Part shown: positions 54,513 to 64,000 of the stretch, one piece after another | How positions within the stretch are numbered: position 1 is the first letter of the stretch | Layout: each line of letters begins with the position of its first letter | NCBI GenBank assembly: GCA_963556195.1 | Contig: OY744517.1 | Coordinates: 83,667,714-83,731,713, forward strand | Direction: 5' to 3' | DNA length: 64,000 nt | From: Sepiola atlantica | Lineage: Eukaryota; Mollusca; Cephalopoda; Sepiida; Sepiolidae | Position numbers and translations under genes: made by a program | The notes under the pieces: generated by a model | Databases searched by the model: none | What the model was told of the DNA's origin: nothing | The model's input: only the letters and a program-made list of their open reading frames with translations

Positions 54513-54515
<3 letters not shown>
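54050..54515 (+). mobile_element. family A hammerhead repeat, copy 5 (fullest)
   Basis: About 460 bp: a C-rich 5' half with repeated CCACCCTTCCACTTTTTCACT-type blocks, CCCACCATGTCAACCC, the ribozyme, then GGTTTTTCCTTTTTCATTTC and the complete 3' end GTCGGATTACCTTCATCC ending at (TA)n. It lies between two duplicated repeat pairs. Confidence 0.8.
54391..54436 (+). ncRNA. hammerhead ribozyme (family A, copy 5)
   Basis: AUCAUC, CUGAAGA, extra A, stem II GUCUU/AAGAC around ACAAAUA, GAAA, ACGU, U17, GAUGA. Stem I is 5 bp. The invariant bases are complete. Confidence 0.7.

Positions 54516-54573
<58 letters not shown>
54516..54573. repeat. (TA)n microsatellite
   Basis: Right border of the family A copy. 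Confidence 0.95.
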
Positions 54574-54576
<3 letters not shown>

Positions 54577-54642
54577 CATAGTGGAAGGAAAAATATACCA
54601 GAGGGATTACTATTTGGGTCTAACTTAGAAAATCCAACATAC

Positions 54643-54675
<33 letters not shown>

Positions 54676-54770
54676 ACATAGTGGAAGGAAAACTATATCA
54701 AAGGGATAGCTATTTGGATTTGACTTAGAAAATCCGACTTACTTAATTTTATATGCTATATATATATATA
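54574..54770. repeat. 85- to 110-bp repeat pair, right
   Basis: Same type 1-type 2 order as 53,817-54,010: GGATTAC then GGATAGC; CATACTT then CTTACTT. Thus a two-unit block is duplicated on both sides of the family A element. Confidence 0.85.
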
Positions 54771-56260
54771 TAACCTTTGCATATTCTATCCACAGTTTTA
54801 CTTCAGAAAGATTTATAAAGCTGTTGATAGATTTGAAGTGATTTCAAATATTAATTAAAAATATGAAAATAAAATCTAGAAACTTTCAACATCTATGGAA
54901 AACCCTTCGGCAAAAACAGGAAAGATGATAACATGCTTGATTTAATCGAAGTTCACTCGTGTAGAAACAAATATAAAGAATACCTTAATACATGTAACTT
55001 TCATTGATTGATTCATTTTATAACCGCTGGGGAGGAATTCTACTCTAGTAGAATCAGATTTAACTAGCACGATTCATGCAACATTCACGGAAACATCCAA
55101 TAAGCATATGAACTTGTGAGACTTAGGGAAAATGTATATTTTGCTTGCTTTGAGTTTGGAAATAATAATTCATATGTTTTCTTATATATAAAGTAAAATG
55201 AGATTTCCCCCTATTTGACTGACCGGTATAGCTTCATAAATAAAAGCTGCAGAAAATATATTCTTAATATGTAAGACATATGTGCACATATTGTTTTGTG
55301 TTCTGAACAAAAAATACTTTTATTTCCGATCGAATTTTTCATTTTTATATTTAATCCGATCAACAGTTCTATTTTGGTTAGTAATGTCATAGAGATAGTC
55401 AAAGAAGATACTCTTCTGCCAGTCACAAGTCTTTTTCTGTAGGATACATAATCTTCACTTTATCGCTTATAAACTCTGTGGATGTTGAAATATATAATAA
55501 TCATTCACATTTTCTTATATTAAGACTGACTATTTGACTTTAAGCAAACACTGAATATTTATTAGTCACACTTTCTTAATTTATGAACTTAATAAATACT
55601 AAATTCACACATCAAATACATGCTATATGACATATGTTCATAAAAACAATAAGAATTTTGTTTTGTCTACAAGCCCTGTTAATTTCATTGTGCTTTCAAA
55701 TATTAAACATTTTCCAAACCTGTTATAAATATGTTCTTTTATTTAAAAATCGAAAGCTTAAATGTTTACAAAACAGAAATATGGGTTTACGCTTATTATA
55801 TTCGCTTACTATATTATATACAACAATTCCATCAAATAAAAAAAATATGTATTCTTAAATCGCTCTTTATCGGCCTTTGAGAGAGATATTTACAGAATAG
55901 CAGTACTGATAAAAAACATTGGTTCTAATAGCCACGAATTGAACGTTAACTTTTATTAAACCCTTACTTTATTTTAAAATTTATAGTTCATACTTTTATA
56001 ATAAATACACATTGGATTATGATCATTATAATTACCAAACTTCATAAATACGTAATTCACCCATCACTACATATAGTTACTTACAATTTTATATAACTAC
56101 ACCAATATGTAATGGTTAGATTACTTTCCAAGATGAGGTTGTTCATTTTTTTCTTTTAACTTTTTTTAGGGATAATATTTTTGAGGGAATATTATTTTGG
56201 CATTTTCTTTATTTTTCATTATAAACTTTTAAATAGTAGTATACAATATTTGAATTATTG
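54771..56260. other. unassigned AT-rich sequence
   Basis: About 1.5 kb with no recognisable gene, TE or tandem repeat. Confidence 0.5.
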
Positions 56261-56264
56261 TTAT

Positions 56265-56440
56265 TGTCTACATGTTTTAGTTCGTTCTTCTCATCTTTGT
56301 TGTTGTTATGTTAACAACGTTTCGGTCATTGTACTCTCCGGCCTCCTTCTTTATGTGTCTTTTGCCATAGTCAATAACCTTCTGTGCATTTAGAACAGGA
56401 CCCTTTATCTAATCCACTGGGGTAGACTTTTCTCGTGCCT
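56265..56440 (-). mobile_element. family D repeat, copy 3
   Basis: Minus strand: AAGAAGGAGGCCGGAGAG, GACCGAAACGTTGTTAAC, AAAGATGAGAAGAACG; plus ACCCTTTATCTAATCCACTG as in the middle of the 44,060-44,410 element. It carries the GAAACGUU block, but C3-U4 of the core and part of stem II are lost. Confidence 0.65.
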
Positions 56441-56588
56441 TGTAAAGATCTTGTATTCAAATTTTGTACTTTCTGATAGCATGGGTTCATATAATTCAAA
56501 TAATACAAATTCAATTAAGGAGTATCTAACACTAGACGTTTATAAAAAACTATCTAATGCTATAAATTATTTGTTTTGGGTTTAGGCT
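56441..56588. other. unassigned
   Basis: Nothing recognised. Confidence 0.5.
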
Positions 56589-56589
56589 T

Positions 56590-56900
56590 CCATTTTGCAT
56601 GTGTGCAAACTTTGCTGGCTCGGTCACGTTATCAAGATGCTTAAAGAGCGCTTACCATAGGAAGTACTATGTGGCCAATTGCATTTAGACGGTTGCCGGA
56701 TAGGAGGACACCAAACGCGATAAAGGTCAACTGAAAAACCGCATGAAGTAGGATCTAAATCTAAACTAGATAGAAGACACTAACACTAAACACTCTATCT
56801 GACAACAGCTCTTTCTACATAAGCTTAAGGAGGGCCATAATCATTAACAGAACAAGAAACGCCTGAACAAAACCGGATCAACATCCTCAGTGCTCTCATC
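56590..56900 (+). pseudogene. LINE RT C-terminal fragment
   Basis: CKLCWLGHVIKMLKERLP, EVLCGQLHLDGCRIGGHQTR, RSTEKPHEV.SK and a Zn-finger-like CSHLLCL remnant: the LRWLGHVIRM...LCGQLxxGxR type of LINE end. Confidence 0.75.
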
Positions 56901-57049
56901 TGCTCTGCTTGTGACTCGTTGGTAGCGGAGGCAGGTCAGTGATCATCAGACATGGCAACGTGCGTGTGCTTGACTTTTTTATTTACTTAAATATAAATTC
57001 ATAAAAATGAAGCAACTGTGCTTCATTAGAAACTTGTTATTGGTGGGAT

Positions 57050-57280
57050 TATGGATGCCTTTCGAGCTCAGCGTCTCAGCATGCCAACTCTTGAATCAAT
57101 GCCATAACATGCCTAGATATCTCAAGCACGTGGTAGACTGAGGAAGACCTGGATTGAGTGCGTAAGAAGTGATTTGACTGCAGGCAATATGACTGATATA
57201 AACCATTTTGATCAGACCACATGCAGAGCAGATGTGATATGTTGTCTAGTGTGACCCACCCTGGAGTCTGGGACACTCAC
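57050..57280 (+). pseudogene. second LINE tail
   Basis: GRPRKTWIECVRSDLTAGNM-like text, DQTTCRADV and THPGVW form the end of another LINE polyprotein. It is interrupted by stops and is of a different family from the one just upstream. Confidence 0.6.
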
Positions 57281-57299
57281 AGAACCGTAAATACCAAAA

Positions 57300-57301
<2 letters not shown>

Positions 57302-57331
<30 letters not shown>

Positions 57332-57356
57332 CATCATCATCATCATCATCATCATG
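57302..57356. repeat. inverted trinucleotide repeat (GAT)n-(ATC)n
   Basis: About nine GAT units immediately followed by about eight ATC units, making a perfect hairpin of about 25 bp with no spacer. Confidence 0.95.
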
Positions 57357-57517
57357 ATTGTTAATCTATACGAGTGATCTCCCCTGAACACTCTCCAAGA
57401 CGGTGAGGTGGCTTCCGGCCGGAAGTTGTGAGGCCACCATTATTGTTTTACCTTTTAGCTTGTAGAGGAGCACAAATAAAATATTTTCTCTGTATCCATT
57501 ATCCGAGTCCGATATTT

Positions 57518-57538
57518 ACAATCCTTTATTTCTGTACT
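57518..57538 (+). repeat. 21-bp direct repeat, left of Copia element
   Basis: ACAATCCTTTATTTCTGTAC plus T, identical to 61,579-61,599. Possible vestige of the LTRs. Confidence 0.6.
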
Positions 57539-57739
57539 TATATTTGTAGCAGAGCTAAACGTAGCTATAGCTTCAAAATACATTTCACTGTCCGTCTTAG
57601 TTAAAGACAAATACAGCATGTGGAAGAAAGAAATGCAAATCTGGGAAATGGCCATGTCGCTTGACAAAACGAAACACGCTCCCATAGTGTTTCTTTCTTT
57701 GATATGAAAACCCAGAGAATCTATTTTGGAATTGGATGT

Positions 57740-58280
57740 GACTCTTAATTCTGAAGATGGAATGACAAAATTATACGAACAACTGGATACACTTTGTTTG
57801 GAAGATATAAATCAGTCGTCCTTTTTGGCTTACAAGACTTTTGAAGAGACATCCTGACACATCAGTGGAAGCTTTTCTTATTAATTTCGGGCGACATGTT
57901 GCCAAATTGAAAATTTCAACATCGTCCGACCTGAATTGGCACTTGCATTCAGGGCATTAAAGGATGCTACCCCAGAAAATGAAAGACTAGTTAAGGCCAC
58001 TATCGACGAGTTGACACTATTTTTCATGTCAGGACAGTTAAGGAAGATTATGCAGACAGTCTTGTGACGCTTGTCTATCAACGCAACACCCGTTGTGGTA
58101 AAGAACGAAGATGTTATTGCCTATACTCAAAAAGAACCGGAGTCTATCAAGGCGTACAATGCTCTCTCTTCATACCAACGTGATTCACATTTTAATAGTT
58201 GTTGAGGAAAGATAAACCATTGTGGAAGACGACATGACAATAATAACGAAACATGCTTCACTGACAAAAAATAAATAAAC
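57740..58280 (+). pseudogene. Copia gag-like region
   Basis: LDVTLNSEDGMTKLYEQLDT, SSFLAYKTFE, DTSVEAFLINFGRH, RPELALAFRALKDATPENE, LVKATIDELT and MSGQLRKI, then ESIKAYNALSS and a degenerate CCHC-like CGRRHDNNNE and CFKCG. This is the gag helical region followed by a nucleocapsid remnant. There is one frameshift near 57,845 and a stop near 58,065. Confidence 0.65.
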
Positions 58281-58439
58281 ATGCTAGGATCTGAAGGCAG
58301 CATCACTGTATGTTTTAAATGTGGCTGCAGGTTTCTCTGGTCTTACCACTGACCTTACATTGACAATAGAAGGAATAAACATGAGGACTGTGAACATGAG
58401 AGTTATCTTTCCCTGGCCAACATCGTGCTTATAAGTCAG

Positions 58440-58900
58440 CAAAAACGCGAGGAAAACGGCAACACTCTTTTAGGTGAGACTCTTGGTTCGGCTGTCCTAT
58501 ATAGTGGTGCATCTGGTACCGTTTGTGGGACAAAATGGTATGGATGTTTTCTTGAGACATTAACTGATGCACAGAAAAAAATATTAGAGAAGGAGTGAGA
58601 ACTTTTAAATTCGGCGATGGAAATAAGCTGAACTCTCTCAACAACGTTTTACTCAATCATGTGTCATTGCAGACATCGAAGACAGTATTGTCATTGAGTT
58701 GTGGACTCTGACATTCAACTTCTTTTGAGCAAAGACGCTATAAAAAGGGCAATGACTTTTATCAACTTTGAACATGACAGTGTTAAGAGGTTTAAAAAGA
58801 AAATTCCATTGAGATGCATATCGTCTGGTCATTATCACATCCTATCATCTAACCTCTACCGGACAGAGGTAAGTTCAAACATATACTTTTCGTTAAAGAA
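58440..58900 (+). pseudogene. Copia protease fragment
   Basis: LGETLGSAVLYSGASGTVCG: the catalytic D(S/T)GAS box has Y in place of the active-site Asp. FKFGDGNK and LLLSKDAIKRAMTFINFEHD follow in other frames, as in the protease-to-integrase segment of this Copia group. Confidence 0.7.
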
Positions 58901-58929
58901 ATCTCCTCTAAAAACAAGTCAGAAAAAGT

Positions 58930-59815
58930 TAAAATTGCAACCAAATTACATAGACAGTTTGTTCATCCTAGTAATAAGAAATTATGTGATTTAGTTAAAA
59001 ATGCAGAAATAAGAGATCCTGATTTTATAAAGATTTTGCAAGCACTTCCAAATTCCTGTATGTATTCGCTGTAAAAAAACTGAACCTAGACCTATTGTTG
59101 GATTCACATTTGGATCATATTTTAATGAAACAGTTGCCATGGATATTAATGAAATCAATGGTAATAAAGTACTGCACATGTTTAACCACGCTACTAGATA
59201 CGGTGTCGGTGTCTGTAAAGAAAGATCTGACATGATCAGTGCTATATTCAAGCACTGGATAGCATATTTTGGAACTCCAGGATCTATCTTAACGGATGAT
59301 GGCAGGGAATTTAATAACCAATCATTTCGGGATATGGCACAGAATTTGAATATTGTTGTGCATACTACCACTACTGAAAGTCCATGGACGACATAATGGA
59401 TATTGGAAGAATTGGTAAAGAAGTAAAGAGGACACATGTTGTAGTTTTCAAATGGGCCATAACTGCCAAGAATACGCTTCACAGTGCTCACGGATTCAAT
59501 CCCAATCAACTTGTTTTCGGCAGGAATCCCAACCCGCCTTCCTTTTTGAATGACAAACACCCTGCACTAAAAGGTGTCTCTATCAGTGATGTTGTTGTCA
59601 GTAATCTCAATGCCATGCATGCAGCTAGAAAACAATTTATGATGTGTGAGTCTTCGGAAAAATTAAGACGTGCACTTCGTCATCAGGTAAGAACTGGTAT
59701 AACACAATCGTACAAAAATGGTGATCTTTTTTATAAGAGAAATCTCTGTGATAGATGGCTTGGTCTAGGAACTGTTATAGGGTGGGAGCACAAGCAGGTG
59801 CTTGTTAAACATTAA
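58930..59815 (+). pseudogene. Copia integrase
   Basis: A zinc-finger part (HRQFVHPSNKKLCDLV ... CIRCKK, HHCC), then the catalytic core: AMDINEINGN (first D), HATRYGVGV, ILTDDGREFNN (second D) and TTTESPW (E). A one-base shift near 59,385 splits the core. The C-terminal part reads HGFNPNQLVFGRNPNPP, KHPALKGVS and NGDLFYKRNLCDRWLGLGTV. Strong and complete match to Copia-type integrase, but interrupted. Confidence 0.85.
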
Positions 59816-60339
59816 GGCGCATACGTAAGAGTGCACCCATGTTGTCTAGTGCCTTACCCAGAAGCATATCAAAGTTCACCTGAAAGTTAACCAATAATTG
59901 AATCTACTACTTCACAAAGTGAGCCTGAAGGAACTTCAAACAATGTTGATGAGGAATCAGGAACCCTGAACGATTATGTTGCACAACATCAAACTGTGTG
60001 AGAGAGAGACATGTACTACCGAAACAAAACCCCATTTAAAAACATTCGAGTTTCCCAAACCAGGACAATATTTTAAATGTAATCTTGCCAATGATGATGA
60101 TTCAGAAGGGAGAATATTAAATGTCATAAGTAAGGCAGGCAAAGCTACAGACAAAAACTAACATTTAATGAATGTGGCTATGGAACAAGGTGAACCATTT
60201 TGACTAGACTTTGAACCCACCTCTAGTGATCAGAAAAACAATGATTTCCTCTTCTAATCATGACCTGGAAACAGCAAGAAAAAAAACTCCAAAGCTGGGT
60301 CGAAAATAAAGTTTACATCCAAATACCTGACGATGGCTA

Positions 60340-60911
60340 ACCAAAGATATCCGCAAGATGGGTTTATACTAATAAAAATTTCAATGACAAACAAGTCTAT
60401 AAAGCTAAACTTGGCACGAGAGGCTTTCAGGACAGGAATGCTGTCAATATAAAAAACGATTCTCCAACATACTCTAAAGAAACTCTACATATAGCTTTAG
60501 TCATAATGGCATCCAACCACTGTGTGTGCAAGTCAATGAACATAAAACAGTATTTCTACAGAGCAAAGAGTTAGACTGATTGGTCTATTTGGATCTTCCA
60601 AAGAAGCCAATGTACCTCCAGGATATATTTGGAATCTCTCAAAGTGTGTATATGATTTTGCTGATGCATCAAGGTTTTGGTACCTGAAACTCAAGCAGGA
60701 ATTTTTGAAGTCAGGAGCAGTAGTTTCAAAGTATGACTATGGCATATTTATATGGAACTTTGGAAGCAAACTTCATGGTATAATTGCTACTCATGTCGAT
60801 GACTTTTGCTTTGCAAGCTCGGAGATCTTACAAAGCAGAATTATGGACAGGATTCGTCACTTGTTTAAGGTTAAATCTGAGGAAGTTGCAGAGTTCCAGT
60901 ATATAAGATGA
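60340..60911 (+). pseudogene. Copia reverse transcriptase
   Basis: ARWVYTNKNFNDKQVYKAKL, GTRGFQDR, TYSKETLHIALVIMAS (RWV..K....KARLVARGF block), VQVNEHKTVFLQ, PPGYIWNLSKCVYDFADASR and YLKLKQEFLKSGAVVSKYD, then IIATHVDDFCFAS with the HVDDF catalytic box (usual YVDD). Stops at several points; the palm Asp pair DD is kept. Confidence 0.85.
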
Positions 60912-60989
60912 GCATAAGAAAAAAAGAAGAAGGATGTTAAACTGGGACAGAGCGAATGTCAAGAAGTTAAGTGTATCTCACTAGAAGGA

Positions 60990-61575
60990 TTCAGAAATTT
61001 GAGAGATGCTATATCTACAATAGAAGTTACCGAAACCAGGCAATTGACCGGCCAACGTAATTGGTTATCCACCCAAACTAGACCTGATCTTAATTATAAC
61101 GTTAGGGAGTTAAGTTTAATGCTAAACCAAGAGAACGTAGAATGGTTAAAACAGGTAGTAAAAAAGCAAAAATGGAAAAATCTCATAGCTATTCCAGATT
61201 TAGAGAATCTTAAGCACTTAAAAATTGTTGCATATAATGATGCCTCTTTTGGCAACTTAACAGATGGAAGTTCACAAGGAGGCTATATACTCTTTTTGGT
61301 TGGAAGCAATGACAAGTATATGCCCATTGCTTGGCAATCCAAGTGTATTAGAATAGTTGTCGAAAGTACTTTAGGTGCTGGAACTTTAGCCATGGTTGAC
61401 ATGACAGAAGCCTGCATTTTTTTTATAGAAAACTGTTGTTAGAAGTATTACAATTGAAAGACAATATTGACAACATCAAGATCTTCAGCAAAACAGACAA
61501 TTCCTGTCACTATGATTCTGTACATTCCTCAGCACAAATTTTGGATAAGAGACTTCCTATAGAGATGACTACATA
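60990..61575 (+). pseudogene. Copia RNase H
   Basis: QLTGQRNWLSTQTRPDLNYN, LKIVAYNDASFGNLTDGS, SQGGYILFLVGSND, MPIAWQSKCIRIVVESTLGA and TEACIFF, then DNSCHYDSVHS...DKRLPIEM in the next frame. The catalytic D (YNDAS) and E (TEA) positions are seen. One frameshift near 61,440. Confidence 0.85.
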
Positions 61576-61578
61576 TTA

Positions 61579-61599
61579 ACAATCCTTTATTTCTGTACT
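61579..61599 (+). repeat. 21-bp direct repeat, right end of Copia element
   Basis: Identical to 57,518-57,538. Confidence 0.6.
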
Positions 61600-61680
61600 A
61601 ACTAATGATGAAAAATATGTTGAGAAATTGGTATCATTTCTAAATATCTCATGAGTACATAAATATTGATCAGTAAGGAC

Positions 61681-62150
61681 TAAGAGGTCAAATTAAAAAA
61701 AATTACACTTAGAAAAATTTAGATAAAAAAAACGGAACATTATAAATTGCTTGTTTACTAAGCTAAGCTGTTAATATAGTAAACGGAATTTACTTTTGGC
61801 GTTCCAAATGTCAAAAGCTTATGGAAATTCTATAGTTTAATTAAAATAGCTACTAACGATTGGATTAAAAAAATAAGTGAGACATTAGAGAGAAAGATGT
61901 ACAACGGAAAGCACGCACATCCTGTTGAAAAAGGCTGACAGAGAAACACTGAAATACAGAGAGATAGGTAGAGAGACAAAGAGAGACGAATTTCGTCACA
62001 ATAATCCGATTCATAGAGACGATTATGATGCAATAATTATGCATGTACAAAATTATCGACATTATAATTCCTGGTCATGAAGGGTCAAGATGGATAGAAA
62101 GACTGAGGTGGAAGTGCACCAATCAGGCCTCCATTGGAAGAGTGAAGACA
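61681..62150. other. unassigned sequence
   Basis: 61,890-61,995 is GA-rich. No gene seen. Confidence 0.45.
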
Positions 62151-62184
62151 ATATTGGAACCTTGGGGAGGCTTATTGTCACTCA

Positions 62185-62598
62185 GATTCCAGAGAAGACC
62201 AACATACGTTGCCAGTGAACAATCAATGGTAAATGGATATTGCTATGATGCAAAATCACTCAGACTCCAGGGAACCACTTGTTATTGCCAGTGAGCAGTC
62301 GCTGATAATGACCTGTGTTAGAATTCCAGAGAAGGCCAACAGACGTTGCCAGTGAAAAATCAATGGTAAATGGATGTTGCTATAATGCAAAATCACCCAG
62401 ACTCCAGGGAACCACTTGTTATTGCCAGTGAGCAGTCGCTGATAATGATCTGTGTTAGAATTCCAGAGAAGGCCAACAGCCGTTGCCAGTGAAAAATCAA
62501 TGGTAAATGGATGTTGCCATAATGCAAAATCACTCAGACTCCAGGGAACCACTTGTTATTGCCAGTGAGCAGTTGCTGATAATGACCTTTTGTGAGAA
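62185..62598. repeat. 137-bp tandem repeat, 3 copies
   Basis: CCAGAGAAGRCCAACA.NCGTTGCCAGTGAA recurs at about 62,191, 62,328 and 62,465, with TCAGACTCCAGGGAACCACT in each. Highly similar copies. Confidence 0.95.
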
Positions 62599-63160
62599 CT
62601 AGTGAGTAAATAATAATAAGAAGAAGATGAGGAAAAAGAAAGAAAACGAGGAAGAAGATTTTTGCTTTTTCCTATTTTAAATATTTCTGAAGGATTTTGT
62701 GTCACTGAAGATCACATTGAAAATCAGGAACTCCATTAAAGAATGTAGTGAAACAGCACTGGCAGAAAGCTTTTCCATTAGTTTTATACAATTCTTTCAT
62801 GTATATGTGGCGAGGCTGGGAATGAATGAGTAAAAGGGTTCTGGTGTATTGTAATATCTTCCTACTTACCATTATAATTGTTTGTTTCTTGATTCATCTA
62901 CTTGGGGCAGAGTTTTAATTCAAAATAATGCTGGCGGCAATGAGGAGCCTGCATGCTTATTCAACAAATGTAACTCATGCCAATAGAGGTATGCAATTTG
63001 GGTCTCCCGCCTCTGCATTTTCTTTTACTTCGTATTGTTTTATAATCACAAGTAAGATGATCAAGGTTTAAATTGCTTCAGAGAATTTGCATAAGAAAAA
63101 AAGAGAGACAAATAATGACACTCTTTTATCTAGTTTCTTTTCTCATTCACATTTTTATGA
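62599..63160. other. unassigned sequence
   Basis: Nothing recognised. 62,620-62,660 is purine-rich. Confidence 0.45.
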
Positions 63161-63164
63161 TGCA

Positions 63165-63915
63165 TCCAAGTATCTTCATATGAAGCTTTGTCCAACCGTC
63201 AGCTCATCACCATTTCGAAATAGCATTTTCGTTGGTCTGTCATGCTTAAGGTTGAAAAAGCATTTTAATTGGTCTGTTGAGTTACAATTTTCAGTAGCAT
63301 TTTTAGATGCATTCATGCATATCTATATGAGACTCTGTCCGTATGTTGATCTGTCATATTTAAGTTTGAAATCGTATTTTCATTTGTCTGTCAAGCTAAA
63401 GTTTGAAATTGTATTTTCATTTGTTTGCCAAGCTAAAGTTTGAAATTGTATTTTCGTTTGTCTGTGAAGCTAAAGTTTGAAATAATATTTTCGTTGGTCT
63501 GTCAAACTAAATTTTGAAATTGTGTTTTCGTTGATTTGCCAAGTTAAAGTTGGAAATAGCATTTTTATTTGTCTGCCATAGTTAAATTTGAAATAGCATT
63601 TTTAGAAGTGTCGATGTATCTATATAAGAGGCTCTGACTGTATGCTGCTCTGACATACATAAGTTTGAAATTGTATTTTGTTTGTCTGTCAAGTTAAAGT
63701 TTGAAATTGCATTTTCACTCGTGTGTCAGAGTTAAGTTTGAAAGATGTATCCATATAACAGGCTCTGACTCTATGTTTGTTTGTCATACTCAAGTTTGAA
63801 ATAGCGTTTTAGATGTATCCATATAAGAGACTTATGCTGTATGTTGGTCTCTCATACTTAAGTTTGAAATAGCATTTTAGATGTATCCATATAAGAGGCT
63901 CTGGCATTTCCATTG
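63165..63915. repeat. diverged minisatellite, 38- to 45-bp units
   Basis: The theme TCTGTCAAGYTAAAGTTTGA, AATTGTATTTTCGTTTG repeats about 12-14 times. It alternates with a longer unit TTTTAGATGTATCCATATAA, GAGGCTCTGAC that recurs about five times. The higher-order pattern is eroded. Confidence 0.8.
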
Positions 63916-64000
63916 CTAAACACTTATTCTTGTTTTGGTATATTCTTCTCTTAAAACAAAAATTTATCCTGACTCCATTTTATTGATTGTTGTTGTGGAA

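Larger units (their letters stand above)
57540..61680 (+). mobile_element. Copia-superfamily LTR retrotransposon, decayed
   Basis: The order on the plus strand is gag (57,740-58,280), protease (58,470-58,530), integrase (58,930-59,820), RT (60,340-60,910), RNase H (60,990-61,570). Integrase before RT is the defining Ty1/Copia order. Many stops and frameshifts break every domain, yet all are present, so this is a near full-length relic of about 4 kb. LTRs are not recognised beyond the shared 21-mer. Confidence 0.85.

Overview
This is a piece of an animal nuclear genome with almost no coding sequence. The base composition is AT-rich and there are many long (TA)n tracts. Small-RNA-derived SINEs, decayed LINE, Gypsy, Copia, mariner, Tigger and hAT copies, and many minisatellites fill most of the rest. 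This pattern fits a mollusc, most likely a coleoid cephalopod such as an octopus; that is an inference from repeat style, not from a marker gene. I see no bacterial features.

Layout. 1-14 kb: two of four U2 snRNA-headed SINE copies, five (TA)n-linked repeats with hammerhead-ribozyme cores, a 616-bp hAT MITE with an 8-bp target duplication, a probable retroviral-type LTR, LINE tails, and a near-perfect foldback at 10.7-11.2 kb. 14-30 kb: a LINE 3' end, a Tigger transposase fragment with an internal triplication, a third U2 SINE, a chain of (TA)n-linked foldbacks at 21.5-22.3 and 25.1-25.5 kb, a mariner fragment, another hammerhead at 27.15 kb, and one convincing host-type exon at 29,346-29,411 (minus). 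30-37 kb: three decayed LINE bodies (one RTE-like, one CR1/Jockey-like). 37-43 kb: a 33-bp minisatellite, a minus-strand Gypsy gag fragment, and a truncated plus-strand Gypsy element (leader repeats, gag, protease, start of RT). 43-54 kb: foldbacks with hammerhead cores, two 5S rRNA-derived SINEs, a Tc1/mariner pseudogene, a 0.5-kb (TTCAGG/TTTAGG)n array, the fourth U2 SINE, and a 127-bp tandem array. 54-64 kb: a (TA)n-linked hammerhead element inside a duplicated block, LINE tails, a decayed but near full-length Copia element (57.7-61.7 kb), and two more minisatellites.

The most interesting signal is a set of minimal type-I hammerhead ribozyme cores. There are about a dozen intact or decayed cores in at least six unrelated short repeats. 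Most of these repeats abut (TA)n tracts and several are arranged as inverted pairs. Their stem III is usually a tiny self-complementary block (ACGU, ACGCGU, AGCCGGCU), as expected for hammerheads that cleave as dimers and are known from Penelope-like retroelements. No Penelope reverse transcriptase or GIY-YIG domain is visible here, so these look like non-autonomous passengers.

The ORFs over 100 aa that are real protein remnants belong to mobile elements. The longest ORFs from tandem repeats are artefacts of a period divisible by three.
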